Origin: Cupriavidus sp. WGlv3
Lineage (GTDB): Bacteria > Pseudomonadota > Gammaproteobacteria > Burkholderiales > Burkholderiaceae
Assembly (NCBI RefSeq): GCF_023952475.1
Contig: NZ_JALHRX010000031.1
Span: forward strand, 1 to 37,614
Length of the DNA stretch: 37,614 nt
Direction: 5' to 3'
The notes beneath the pieces are model-generated. The model saw only the letters and a list, made by a program, of their open reading frames with translations, ran no database searches and was not told where the DNA came from. Shown one piece after another: positions 30,894 to 37,614 of this stretch (positions are counted from its first letter, which is position 1; every line of letters begins with the position of its first letter). Position numbers and translations under genes: made by a program.

Positions 30894-32456
30894 TTGAGCA
30901 CGGAATGGATAGGGTACAAGTGGCTCGCAGAGCACTATCAGATAACCCCGGTACAGGAATTTCAGATTACCAGCGAGATTGGCGCCGCTCGGCGTTCCGT
31001 GGTCACCGAGGGTAAGACGCTGGAGATCTATCCCGCCGGTTCTCGCCAGGAGCCAACGCTGCAGGCCCACCTGACTTATGCGATCCGACAGGAAGGAGTC
31101 CATCTCGAGTTCCTGGCACGGCTCTTTGATGTACTTCCCCAGGGAGAGTTGGCTGCCTGGCTGAACAGCGAGCGCACCGGCCAGTATGCCAGACGAGTTG
31201 GATTTCTGTATGAATGGCTAACCGGCCGCCAGATCGCCGGCGTCGGGGCCGTGACCGGGGGCAACTACGTCGACGCGATTGACTCTGAGGCTTACTTTGC
31301 CGCGACGATACCCACTCGAAATCAACGTTGGCGCGTGCGCGACAACCTTCCCGGCAATCGAGATTTCTGCCCCCTGATTCGACGGACACCCGAAGTCAAG
31401 GCGGCACAGGACTACGACTGCGCCGCCCGGCTCGACGAGCTGAATGCCGAGTTCGGGGACAATGTCCTGATGCGCAGCGCCGTCTGGCTGACGATCAAGG
31501 AATCCAAGTCGTCGTTTGCGATCGAGCACGAGCAGGACCAACTGGACCGAATTCGCCGATTTGCGGCAGTCATGGAACGGCGGATCGGTGAATACCCCGC
31601 GCTACTGTCCCCGGATACGCTAGCCGAGCTGCAGCGAGAAATCGTTAGCGAGCGCAGCACTATTTCCCGTTTCGGGCTGCGGGCCTCGCCGGTGTTCGTT
31701 GGCGAAACGCATCGGTTTGAACAGATCGTCCACTATGTCGCTCCGCATTGGGATAGGCTGCGGGACCTGCTGCACGGACTTGAGGTCTTTCTGGAGCGCA
31801 CCGCCGGGCAATCCTCGGTAATTCGGGCCGGCGCGGCCGCGTTCGCATTCGTTTTCATCCACCCGCTGGCCGACGGAAATGGCCGTATCCACCGGTTCAT
31901 CATTAACGACGTCCTGCGACGAGATGGTGCCGTGCCGCGACCCTTCATCCTGCCGATCTCGGCTGTCATCACGGAGAAACCGCAGAACATCGCACGCTAC
32001 GACCATATCCTTGAATGCTTCTCGAAACCATTAATGCGCAGGTACGGCAACCTTTGCGAATTTGCGCCCTCCCGCACGTTGTATCCGGATGGCATTCAAT
32101 CGAACTTTGAGTTTGCCGGATATGACGCTGCACTACCGGCATGGCGTTACCCCGACCTAACTGTGCAGGTCGAATATATGGCCGACATCATCGACAAAAC
32201 CATCCGGCAGGAGATGAGGACAGAGGCGGGGATTCTGCAGGAGTGGACAACCGCTCGGCGGATGGTGAAGGACATCATCGACGGTCCTGATGCCGATATC
32301 GATCGGATCATCCGCTCGATCAGGGACAATCAGGGTGCAGTCTCCAACAAGCTCCGAAAGGAGTTCCCCATTCTCGAGAATGACCAGATCGTGGCAGATC
32401 TGGTTGATAGTCTGAAGACTGCTTTCAAGACTTTCGATAGCGGATCCTCAAGATGA
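30894..32456 (+). CDS. Fic-domain protein (predicted AMP transferase)
   Basis: A 520-residue protein. The Fic motif HPLADGNGRIHR is at about residues 323-334; its His is the catalytic base and the GNGR loop binds nucleotide phosphates, as in enzymes that transfer AMP to target hydroxyls. An upstream helix has SSFAIEH (about 205-211), close to the (S/T)xxxE(G/N) inhibitory motif of self-inhibited Fic proteins, with His in place of Gly/Asn. The C-terminal 150 residues may be a winged-helix part (IIRSIRDNQGAVSNKLRKEFPIL). Translation starts at TTG 30894, with GGAG upstream. Its stop codon directly abuts a tnpS fragment. No separate antitoxin gene is seen, so it may be stand-alone. Confidence 0.85.
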   Translation: MSTEWIGYKWLAEHYQITPVQEFQITSEIGAARRSVVTEGKTLEIYPAGSRQEPTLQAHLTYAIRQEGVHLEFLARLFDVLPQGELAAWLNSERTGQYARRVGFLYEWLTGRQIAGVGAVTGGNYVDAIDSEAYFAATIPTRNQRWRVRDNLPGNRDFCPLIRRTPEVKAAQDYDCAARLDELNAEFGDNVLMRSAVWLTIKESKSSFAIEHEQDQLDRIRRFAAVMERRIGEYPALLSPDTLAELQREIVSERSTISRFGLRASPVFVGETHRFEQIVHYVAPHWDRLRDLLHGLEVFLERTAGQSSVIRAGAAAFAFVFIHPLADGNGRIHRFIINDVLRRDGAVPRPFILPISAVITEKPQNIARYDHILECFSKPLMRRYGNLCEFAPSRTLYPDGIQSNFEFAGYDAALPAWRYPDLTVQVEYMADIIDKTIRQEMRTEAGILQEWTTARRMVKDIIDGPDADIDRIIRSIRDNQGAVSNKLRKEFPILENDQIVADLVDSLKTAFKTFDSGSSR

Positions 32457-32535
32457 CTGCGTTACGTGCGGGATAACTTTGGGCATTCGTCGATCTCCAC
32501 GACGAACGGCTCCCTGCACAGCGAAGAGGATGCGC
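32457..32535 (+). pseudogene. fragment of a tnpS-like recombinase, catalytic Tyr lost
   Basis: Seventy-nine bases encode LRYVRDNFGHSSISTTNGSL and HSEEDA, the C-terminal active-site region of TnpS copy 2 (30498-30574). Four residues differ, including Tyr to Ser at the nucleophile position. Similarity begins at the first base after the Fic stop codon and ends abruptly. It is a remnant of a third, related element. Confidence 0.8.
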
Positions 32536-32696
32536 CGGGATATCAACCAGCCCGAAGGCGTGCACCGCCACGCGGGTTCAATGAAGGTTGCAGCAGGAAC
32601 CTGCCTGCAGCGTGGCTGCAATGTCTCATCCGCAATGACACCATCGCGCGACTCAGTTGCCCCCTGCGGTGGATGCTCAAGGCCTGCATGATGCAT

Positions 32697-32742
32697 GGGT
32701 TTCAGTATGAAATTTGCATATTGCACTTTTATACTGAAACCC
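32697..32742. repeat. 12-bp inverted repeat
   Basis: GGGTTTCAGTAT (32697-32708) and ATACTGAAACCC (32731-32742) are perfect complements around a 22-base AT-rich spacer. It lies just upstream of the decayed nucleotidyltransferase gene, so it may be that gene's operator or promoter region, or an element end. From 32536 to 32696 nothing is recognised. Confidence 0.45.
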
Positions 32743-32749
32743 CTTGGAT

Positions 32750-33120
32750 CGTCGGATCGAGTTGGATAAAAATGCGCTGCGCCAGTAACTTGACGCGAAG
32801 ACGATGTTCGAAGCGTGGTAATCCGCGCGCCGCAAGGCCACAGAAGTTCGCGGCGGCATGCTCTGCGAGATTATGAAGATGACCTCTGGGCAATCCAGGT
32901 GCGACGCCCAAATGTCCTGTTGGGGTCGCCTCCATTCTCTGCGCCCATCGTTTCCGTGACCGGAAGAATGGCGCGGATGACGACGATCAGTCCAGCCGCA
33001 TTCGTCGACTTCGAGCGCTGGATGGCATCCACCCCAGAGCGCGATCCGCTCAAGGTATCTCGCGACAGGCTCCAGGCATCGATCGTGGAAGAGCTCGCCC
33101 ACCGCCGGCTGGGTGTTTAG
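32750..33120 (+). pseudogene. decayed nucleotidyltransferase-fold gene (GSU2403-like)
   Basis: Pieces in more than one frame read like one gene: an early segment 'LDKNALRQ.LDAKTMFEAW.SARRKATEVRGGML' with two stop codons, then a clean C-terminal part beginning WAIQVRRPNVLLGSPPFSAP, with RMARMTTISPAAFVDFERWM and a stop at 33120. The tail resembles the GSU2403 family of proteins with a nucleotidyltransferase fold, of unknown role. Most of the gene's middle is missing. It converges on a degraded helix-turn-helix gene. The family name is from memory of the tail pattern and is moderately sure. Confidence 0.5.
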
Positions 33121-33152
33121 CAAGCCGCGCGTTGCCTGCCACATGCTGTTGT

Positions 33153-33488
33153 CTACTCTTCAACCCCGGCTTTCCGCTCCCTGGCTGCATTTTTGTCCAT
33201 CTTGGCCGCATGAGCCGCTGCCTGTTCGAGCAACGCCGCATGCGCCCTCGGCACGACGAGCATCGTCAAACCCAGTCCGTCCATCACGCGCAGCGCGTGC
33301 GCCAGATTGACGCCCTTGCCGTTCTCCAGCTTGGACAGCATGCCAACGGAAACGCCACAATGAGTGGCGGCCTGGTCAATGGGCATACCTTCCCCTGCCC
33401 GCGTTGCCCGTATCCGGTCACCAAGTTAGTCAATGCTGCGGATGGTCGCGCGTGATGGTGGCGTTGGATCAGGAAGAGGCCTCGGCAT
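33153..33488 (-). pseudogene. XRE-family helix-turn-helix regulator with a premature stop
   Basis: The minus-strand frame from ATG 33488 reads ...ATIRSID, TAA (33426-33428), LGDRIRATRAGEGMPIDQAA, and continues CGVSVGMLSKLENGKG through a normal end at 33153. The HTH needs helix 1 (LGDRIRATR), so the TAA, one substitution from CAA (Gln), interrupts the gene near its start. A shorter product from the internal ATG at 33386 (77 residues) would keep the recognition helix but lose helix 1. An exact 10-base inverted repeat lies ten bases upstream of the 33488 start. It could be the antitoxin-like regulator of a lost toxin. Confidence 0.65.
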
Positions 33489-33497
33489 AGGGCGAAA

Positions 33498-33523
33498 TAA
33501 AATTTCACGAAAATGAAATTTTA
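33498..33523 (-). promoter_or_regulatory. operator-like perfect inverted repeat for the XRE regulator
   Basis: TAAAATTTCA (33498-33507) and TGAAATTTTA (33514-33523) flank CGAAAA. It lies immediately upstream of the likely start codon of the minus-strand HTH gene, as expected of an autoregulatory site. Confidence 0.6.
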
Positions 33524-33650
33524 CCATCGCCGTCCACGCGCAATAGGAGCACCGCTTCGGTGTTGCCTTCGCCTTGGAAGCTGACAATGCTGTTGTGGGT
33601 AGCTGTCTGGTAGTTAATTGCATTTTTGATTTTTCGCGGCTTCCTGGGGT

Positions 33651-33761
33651 CATGACAAGAACGTGCTCGAAACCGGTCGCGATAGGCTGACCACGGCCCC
33701 TCCTGCCGAGTGGGTCAGTCCCGACCACGCACACCTGCGCGGCCCCAGCTACTACCAGTAA
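33651..33761 (+). pseudogene. istA: 3' remnant of istA (IS21-family transposase)
   Basis: The frame ending at TAA 33759-33761 reads KNVLETGRDRLTTAPPAEWV and HLRGPSYYQ. A short run ending in 'HxxxRGxxYY' just ahead of istB is the C-terminus of IS21-family IstA. The remaining 90 percent of istA and the left end of the element are absent; the junction lies near or before 33651, and from there back to 33524 nothing is recognised. The remnant cannot be active. Confidence 0.7.
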
Positions 33762-33878
33762 CGCTGTCTGCCAGGCAGCACTAACTCCCGCGATTCACCT
33801 CAATGGCCCTCGCACACCGCTGGGCAGCCGCCACAGTCGATCTTGCTTGCCTGGCGCTCACAACCGGAACCCAATCTC

Positions 33879-34646
33879 ATGATGACCCACACCACGCTCG
33901 CGCAACTGCGCTCACTCAAGCTCGACGGCTTTGCCGCCGCCCTGGAAGAACAGCTTGCCCAGCCCGGCGCCAGCGCGCTCGCCTTCGAGGAACGCCTGGC
34001 GCTGCTGATCGACCGCGAACTGCTCTGGCGCAATGACCGCAAGCTTGCCCGTCTCTTGCAGCGTGCCCGCCTCAAGTACCCCCACGCCACCATCGAGGAT
34101 CTTGACGCCCGTCCAGGCCGCGGCATTGATCGGAAACAGGTCACCAGTCTCGCGCTGTCCGACTGGATCACAACCGGACATACTGTCCTGATCGGTGGCC
34201 CGACCGGCGTCGGCAAGACCTGGCTGGCCTGCGCGCTGGCGCAGTACGCCTGCCGCCGCGGGCATTCCGTCGCTTATCTGCGCGTGCCCAGGCTGGCAGA
34301 AGAGTTACGTATTCTGCATGGCAGCGGTGGCTTCGGCAAATGGCTGCTGCAGATGGCCAAAACCGACCTGATCGTACTGGACGACTGGGCGGTGGCGCCG
34401 CTGGACGCGGTCACGCGCAATGACCTGCTTGAACTCATTGACGATCGCGGCAGCAGCCGTGGGCTACTCATTACCAGCCAACTACCCGTCGAGCACTGGC
34501 ATGGCTGGATCGGCGATTCCACCATCGCCGATGCGATCCTCGATCGTCTGATGCACCGTATTCACCGCATCACGCTGGCGGGCGATTCGCTCAGAAAGTC
34601 TGCTCAAAAAACGAGCACGACATCCAGCGGCAGCCACACTGCTTAG
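33879..34646 (+). CDS. istB: IstB-like AAA+ helper ATPase of an IS21-family element
   Basis: A 255-residue protein. An N-terminal helical domain (TLAQLRSLKLDGFAAALEEQ) is followed by an AAA+ ATPase with Walker A GGPTGVGKTW, Walker B LIVLDDWA, and sensor motif 'LLITSQLPVEHWH'. IstB helps IstA select targets and strand-transfer in IS21-type elements. The gene is complete and of normal length, but its istA partner is reduced to a remnant, so it could act only with IstA supplied from elsewhere. The start follows the family N-terminus MMTHTTL. Downstream are the right-end repeats of the same element. Confidence 0.9.
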   Translation: MMTHTTLAQLRSLKLDGFAAALEEQLAQPGASALAFEERLALLIDRELLWRNDRKLARLLQRARLKYPHATIEDLDARPGRGIDRKQVTSLALSDWITTGHTVLIGGPTGVGKTWLACALAQYACRRGHSVAYLRVPRLAEELRILHGSGGFGKWLLQMAKTDLIVLDDWAVAPLDAVTRNDLLELIDDRGSSRGLLITSQLPVEHWHGWIGDSTIADAILDRLMHRIHRITLAGDSLRKSAQKTSTTSSGSHTA

Positions 34647-34692
34647 CTTGGCAGAGTAGAATCCGTCCCCGCGCAACACCCTCAACCCATCA

Positions 34693-34812
34693 CCGGTCAC
34701 GACGCCGGAATTGCCGGTCACAATCAGCCGGAAACTGCGGGGCCACAGCGGTCACGATAAAACGGAATCAGTGGTCACGATGCCGGAATCGTCGGTCACA
34801 TTCACCGGAATA
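34693..34812. repeat. right-end repeat array of the IS21-family element
   Basis: GGTCAC followed after 3-6 bases by C(C)GGAA recurs at 34695, 34716, 34750, 34773 and 34794, with a degenerate GGCCAC at 34741. Typical period is 21-23 bases. IS21-family ends carry several such transposase-binding repeats. The array stops at about 34812, where the recombinase sequence begins. Confidence 0.75.
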
Positions 34813-35079
34813 CGCACCAACGGCTCAAGCCTGTACACCTCACTGCGCAGGCGGCTCGATGCTGCAGGCGTGCAAACCAATGGCAAGCGCGGACCGCATG
34901 CCTTCCGGCACGCGCGTGCCATCAGCCTATTGCGCGGCGGGGTGCCGCCCAAGCTGATTGAGGACGTGCTGGGGCACCGCTCATCAAGTTCCGTGTTGCC
35001 GTACCTGAAGCTCGCTGTCGATGAACTGCGCGACGTCTCCCTGGAGATCAGCGAACTCCTGACCGACGGGGCGCAATGA
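34813..35079 (+). pseudogene. ritA: truncated first recombinase of a RIT element (ritA)
   Basis: The C-terminal 88 or so residues of a tyrosine recombinase: 'HAFRHARAISLLRGGVPP' (His, Arg), LGHRSS (His) and VLPYLKL (nucleophile Tyr). The N-terminal two thirds, including the first catalytic Arg, are missing because the IS21-family end lies directly upstream. The stop at 35077-35079 is 15 bases before the next recombinase gene, the tight spacing of recombinase-in-trio elements. Confidence 0.8.
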
Positions 35080-35094
35080 ATACGTGGCTCGAAG

Positions 35095-36444
35095 ATGAAG
35101 TGCGACGCGATCGAGCGTCACGTACATCACCTGGGGCTGCGCAGTCGCGATACGGCCAAGGTCTACCGTTGTGTTTTGCGCGGGTTCCAGCGTTTCGTGC
35201 GGCAACGTGGCGATGCCGCAGTCAGCACCTCTACGATGCAGGGATGGCTGCTGGAGCGCGCGCGGCACTCGCCTGTCCACATGGTGCTGCACCGGGCGTG
35301 CATCGTTGATCGCTTCCTAGATTATCTCCACTCGGAGGGCATGATTTCGCACAACCCACTGGCGGAGCTGCGCTCCTGCTATGGTCAACGATACGGCACG
35401 CCAATCGCGCGTGCGCTGCTCGCAGCCGAACCTCTGCAGGCGCTCGAGTCTCTGCGCCCGCCGGCTCGGTTCGCCAGCTTTCTCGGCGAGATGCTGCGCG
35501 AGCATGTGGAGCTCATGCGCGCGGTAGGCTACCGTTATGAGACACAGTCGGGCTGGCTCCTGCGTTTCGACCGGTTCCTGCAAGGTCGCCCGGAACTCCC
35601 CGGGCGACCGCCGGCGGTACTGTTGCAGCAGTGGGCCGCACAGGGCCGGACGCTGAATCACGCCTGGGAGTGCCAACAGGCGGGACGCGCCCTGTTGCGC
35701 GCATGGCGACGTGTCGATCCGAGCGTCGCACTGCCGCCGCCGGATCGTCGACTGAAGCACCGCATCGAATGGGAACGTCGGCGTCCGTACATCTATACCC
35801 CGCAAGAGCTGCAGTTGTTGTTCGACACCGCGCGCGCCTTCCCATCTCCTCGCGCTCCGCTCCGGCCACTTGCGCTGTACACAATGCTCGTACTCGCCTG
35901 CTGCGCCGGACTGCGTCTTGGTGAACTCGCGCGGCTGGATCTTGGGAACTTCGACCTCAGCACGGGCATGCTGGAAGTTCGCGAGACGAAGCTCTTCAAA
36001 TCCAGAAGCCTGCCCCTGTCTGACAGTGTGGTGGCAGCGCTGCGCGAGTATCTCGACGCGAGACGACGCGCCGGAGCACCGCAGGACGGCGACAGCGGCT
36101 TGTTCTGGCATCAGCAGGCTGCCGGTCGCTACTCGCGGGTGATGATCGAGAAGTTGCTGGTGGCCGTGTTGAGACGCGCCGGGCTCAAGCCCGAACAGGG
36201 ACGCTGCGGGCCTCGAATCCATGATCTTCGGCACGTTTTCGTCGTCTATCGGATGCTTTCCTGGTATCGCCAAGGAATCAATCCTCAGGCGCGGCTGCCG
36301 TACCTGGCAACCTACCTAGGCCACAAGGACATCAACTCCACGCTCGTCTACTTGACCGTGACGCAGGAACTGCTGCAGCTCGCCAGCGAGCGGTTTCGAC
36401 ATCTGGTGCTGCATCAGGTGCACATCCCCGGGAGAGCATCATGA
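35095..36444 (+). CDS. ritB: second tyrosine recombinase of the RIT element
   Basis: A 449-residue XerC/D-like recombinase. Two core-binding-type helical regions (about residues 1-80 and 130-215) precede the catalytic domain. Catalytic residues are Arg in CAGLRLGELARL, Lys region RETKLFKSRSLPL, HDLRHVFVV (His, Arg), LGHKDINSTLVY (His and nucleophile Tyr). It is complete. An ATG follows an in-frame stop closely, so 35095 is the only start near the homology. The last codons overlap the start of the next recombinase (36441). The three RIT proteins are believed to act together in moving the element. Confidence 0.9.
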   Translation: MKCDAIERHVHHLGLRSRDTAKVYRCVLRGFQRFVRQRGDAAVSTSTMQGWLLERARHSPVHMVLHRACIVDRFLDYLHSEGMISHNPLAELRSCYGQRYGTPIARALLAAEPLQALESLRPPARFASFLGEMLREHVELMRAVGYRYETQSGWLLRFDRFLQGRPELPGRPPAVLLQQWAAQGRTLNHAWECQQAGRALLRAWRRVDPSVALPPPDRRLKHRIEWERRRPYIYTPQELQLLFDTARAFPSPRAPLRPLALYTMLVLACCAGLRLGELARLDLGNFDLSTGMLEVRETKLFKSRSLPLSDSVVAALREYLDARRRAGAPQDGDSGLFWHQQAAGRYSRVMIEKLLVAVLRRAGLKPEQGRCGPRIHDLRHVFVVYRMLSWYRQGINPQARLPYLATYLGHKDINSTLVYLTVTQELLQLASERFRHLVLHQVHIPGRAS

Positions 36445-37449
36445 TGAAGCCGACCGATCCTTTCCCGCGACTGCTGCGGACCTTCTTCTATGAGCGGCTG
36501 GCAGAACAGCGCAACGTCTCCGCCCACACGATACGTTCCTACCGAGACGCCTGGCGACTGTTCCTGCGTTTTGTCGCTGAGCGCCGACGTTGTCGTGTCG
36601 CCGATCTCACGCTGCAAGCGCTAAACGCAACCGAGGTCGCTGCGTTCTTGCAGCACAGCGAGCGCGAGCGCAAGGTCTCTATCGGCACGCGCAAACTGTC
36701 GTCTCGCTGCGTTGCGCAGCTTCTTCAGTTTCGTCGCCGAGCGTGACCCCACAGCCATCGAGCAGTGTTCCGAGGTGCTGCGAATTCCGACTAAGAAGGC
36801 GCCGATGCCGGTGCGCCAGGAGCTCCACATGCACAAGATCGAGGCAATCCGGGCGCAGCCGGATCGCACCCAGCTGGAAGGACAACGTGATCACGTGCTG
36901 CTATGGCTCCTTTATAACACGGGTGCGCGGATACAAGAGGTGCTCAATCTTTGTCCTGCCGACATCCGATTCGACCCACCGAACTGCGTGCGACTGCTCG
37001 GGAAGGGCCGCAGGGAACGCATCTGCCCGCTGTGGCCAGAGATCGTCGAGTTGCTAAAGGCATTGCTGCAGCGGCAACCGTGCGCTAGCAACGAAAGGTT
37101 GTTTGTCAATCGATATGGCATGCCTCTGGGACCCTCGGGAGTCCGCTTCAAGCTCACGCAGTACGTGCGTAGCGCCGCTGCGGTTGTGCCGACGTTGGCA
37201 TCGAATAAGATCTCGCCGCACACTTTTCGGCACGCGGCTGCGGTCCACCTGGTCGCCGCTGGCGTCGATGTCACCGTGATCCGGAGTTGGTTGGGGCACG
37301 CGAGCCTCGACACCACCAATCACTACGCCCAAGCAAATTTGGACACCAAACGCGAAGCCCTGCAGCGGCTGCAGCCGCATTCGAAGATCGACAAGCCACC
37401 ACCATGGCGCCGCAACGAGGACTTGCTCACTTGGCTGGAATCGCTTTGA
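36441..37449 (+). pseudogene. ritC: third tyrosine recombinase of the RIT element, frameshifted
   Basis: It starts at ATG 36441, overlapping ritB, with the core-binding domain (NVSAHTIRSYRDAWRLFLRF). After IGTR the frame is lost: an AAA run at 36693-36695 has one A too many, and deleting one restores NCRLAALRSFFSFVAERDPT and the rest of the protein to 37449. The downstream frame carries NTGARIQEVLNL (Arg), HTFRHAAA (His, Arg) and LGHASLDTTNHY (His, Tyr), so the catalytic domain is otherwise intact; joined length is about 335 residues. Either a real inactivating insertion or a sequencing error. No classical slippery site is present. Confidence 0.85.
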
Positions 37450-37460
37450 GCTGGCCTACC

Positions 37461-37526
37461 AAATCTGAAGGAACTGTCGCTGTTGGGTATGGAGGAGCAA
37501 AGGACGGGGCGAGTTCCTTCGGATTT
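37461..37526. repeat. 15-bp inverted repeat after ritC
   Basis: AAATCTGAAGGAACT (37461-37475) and AGTTCCTTCGGATTT (37512-37526) pair at 14 of 15 positions across a 36-base spacer. It lies 12 bases after the ritC stop. It may be a recombinase-binding site at the RIT end or a transcription terminator. Confidence 0.6.
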
Positions 37527-37543
37527 CTCGCTGCTGCTGATTA

Positions 37544-37575
37544 CCTGAGTAATCGGCAGCTGCCGATTATTCAGG
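37544..37575. repeat. 32-bp near-perfect palindrome, probable RIT end site
   Basis: CCTGAGTAATCGGCAG (37544-37559) is followed directly by CTGCCGATTATTCAGG (37560-37575). The halves are complementary at 15 of 16 positions with no spacer. Such dyad symmetry suits a tyrosine-recombinase core site. From 37576 to the window end nothing further is recognised. Confidence 0.6.
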
Positions 37576-37614
37576 CACGCCGCCGAAGAAAGCCAGCGCC
37601 TCTTCCAGACAGGC

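Larger units (their letters stand above)
34813..37575. mobile_element. recombinase-in-trio (RIT) element, 5'-truncated
   Basis: Three consecutive, same-strand, tightly spaced genes for tyrosine recombinases of three different subtypes define a RIT element; these are known from Burkholderiales including C. metallidurans. Here the first gene is truncated by an IS21-family remnant, the second is intact and the third is frameshifted. A 15-base inverted repeat and a 32-base near-palindrome follow the last gene and probably represent the right end. The left end is lost. Confidence 0.78.

Noticed and set aside
36690..36700. Programmed ribosomal frameshift in ritC
   Set aside because: The shift needed is +1 at GCAAACTG, with no X_XXY_YYZ heptamer, no upstream Shine-Dalgarno-like stimulator and no stop or rare codon at the site.
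1..37614. tRNA, rRNA and CRISPR arrays
   Set aside because: No cloverleaf with a recognisable T-arm, no rRNA segment and no regularly spaced repeat array was seen by eye; a covariance search was not possible.

Overview
The window looks like accessory DNA (genomic island or megaplasmid) of a metal-tolerant betaproteobacterium of the Cupriavidus/Ralstonia type. The reasons are the high GC content, an ars gene order resembling the arsRIC2BC1HP cluster I know from Cupriavidus metallidurans, a czcICBA operon with a divergent czcD, a Tn4651-type transposition module and a recombinase-in-trio (RIT) element. All family assignments come from reading the sequence; no database was searched.

Layout. (1) 74-5902: a small DUF2188 gene on the minus strand, then a compact plus-strand arsenic operon: arsR, arsI, two tandem LMW-phosphatase-like arsC genes, an ACR3 pump, a glutaredoxin-type arsC, arsH and an MFS exporter. 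Together they reduce arsenate, extrude arsenite, and cleave or oxidise organoarsenicals. The arsR promoter and start codon lie inside a perfect 21-bp inverted repeat, and the transcript is predicted to be leaderless. (2) 6046-14461: cation efflux. czcD (CDF pump) is on the minus strand and diverges from czcI-czcC-czcB-czcA, a tripartite HME-RND exporter of Zn/Co/Cd. A one-helix membrane protein follows.

(3) 14611-27456: a 12.8-kb unit bounded by 46-bp inverted repeats (42/46 identical). It carries tnpA, a tnpC-like gene, and divergent tnpT/tnpS with a resolution-type core site between them. The cargo is an apparent operon: a ~280-nt hairpin-rich leader, an outer-membrane porin, a duplicated ABC permease, an ABC ATPase with a C-terminal extension, and MgtC. 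No substrate-binding protein is present. (4) 27412-30629: a second, diverged tnpT/tnpS pair sharing the core site, with a Phd/VapC-type toxin-antitoxin pair lodged between core and recombinase. The tnpT2 reading frame ends inside the transposon's right inverted repeat.

(5) 30821-33523: a Fic protein gene whose stop codon abuts a tnpS fragment lacking the catalytic Tyr, then a decayed nucleotidyltransferase gene and a HTH regulator gene with a nonsense codon. (6) 33651-37614: an IS21-family remnant (3' end of istA, complete istB, right-end repeats) that has replaced the 5' part of a tyrosine recombinase. It is followed by two more tandem recombinases, the last with a one-base frameshift. This is a damaged RIT element ending in inverted-repeat and palindromic DNA.

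Best candidates for something new: the transposon-borne porin/ABC/MgtC operon with its structured leader and no binding protein, and the toxin-antitoxin pair built into a TnpS/TnpT resolution module.
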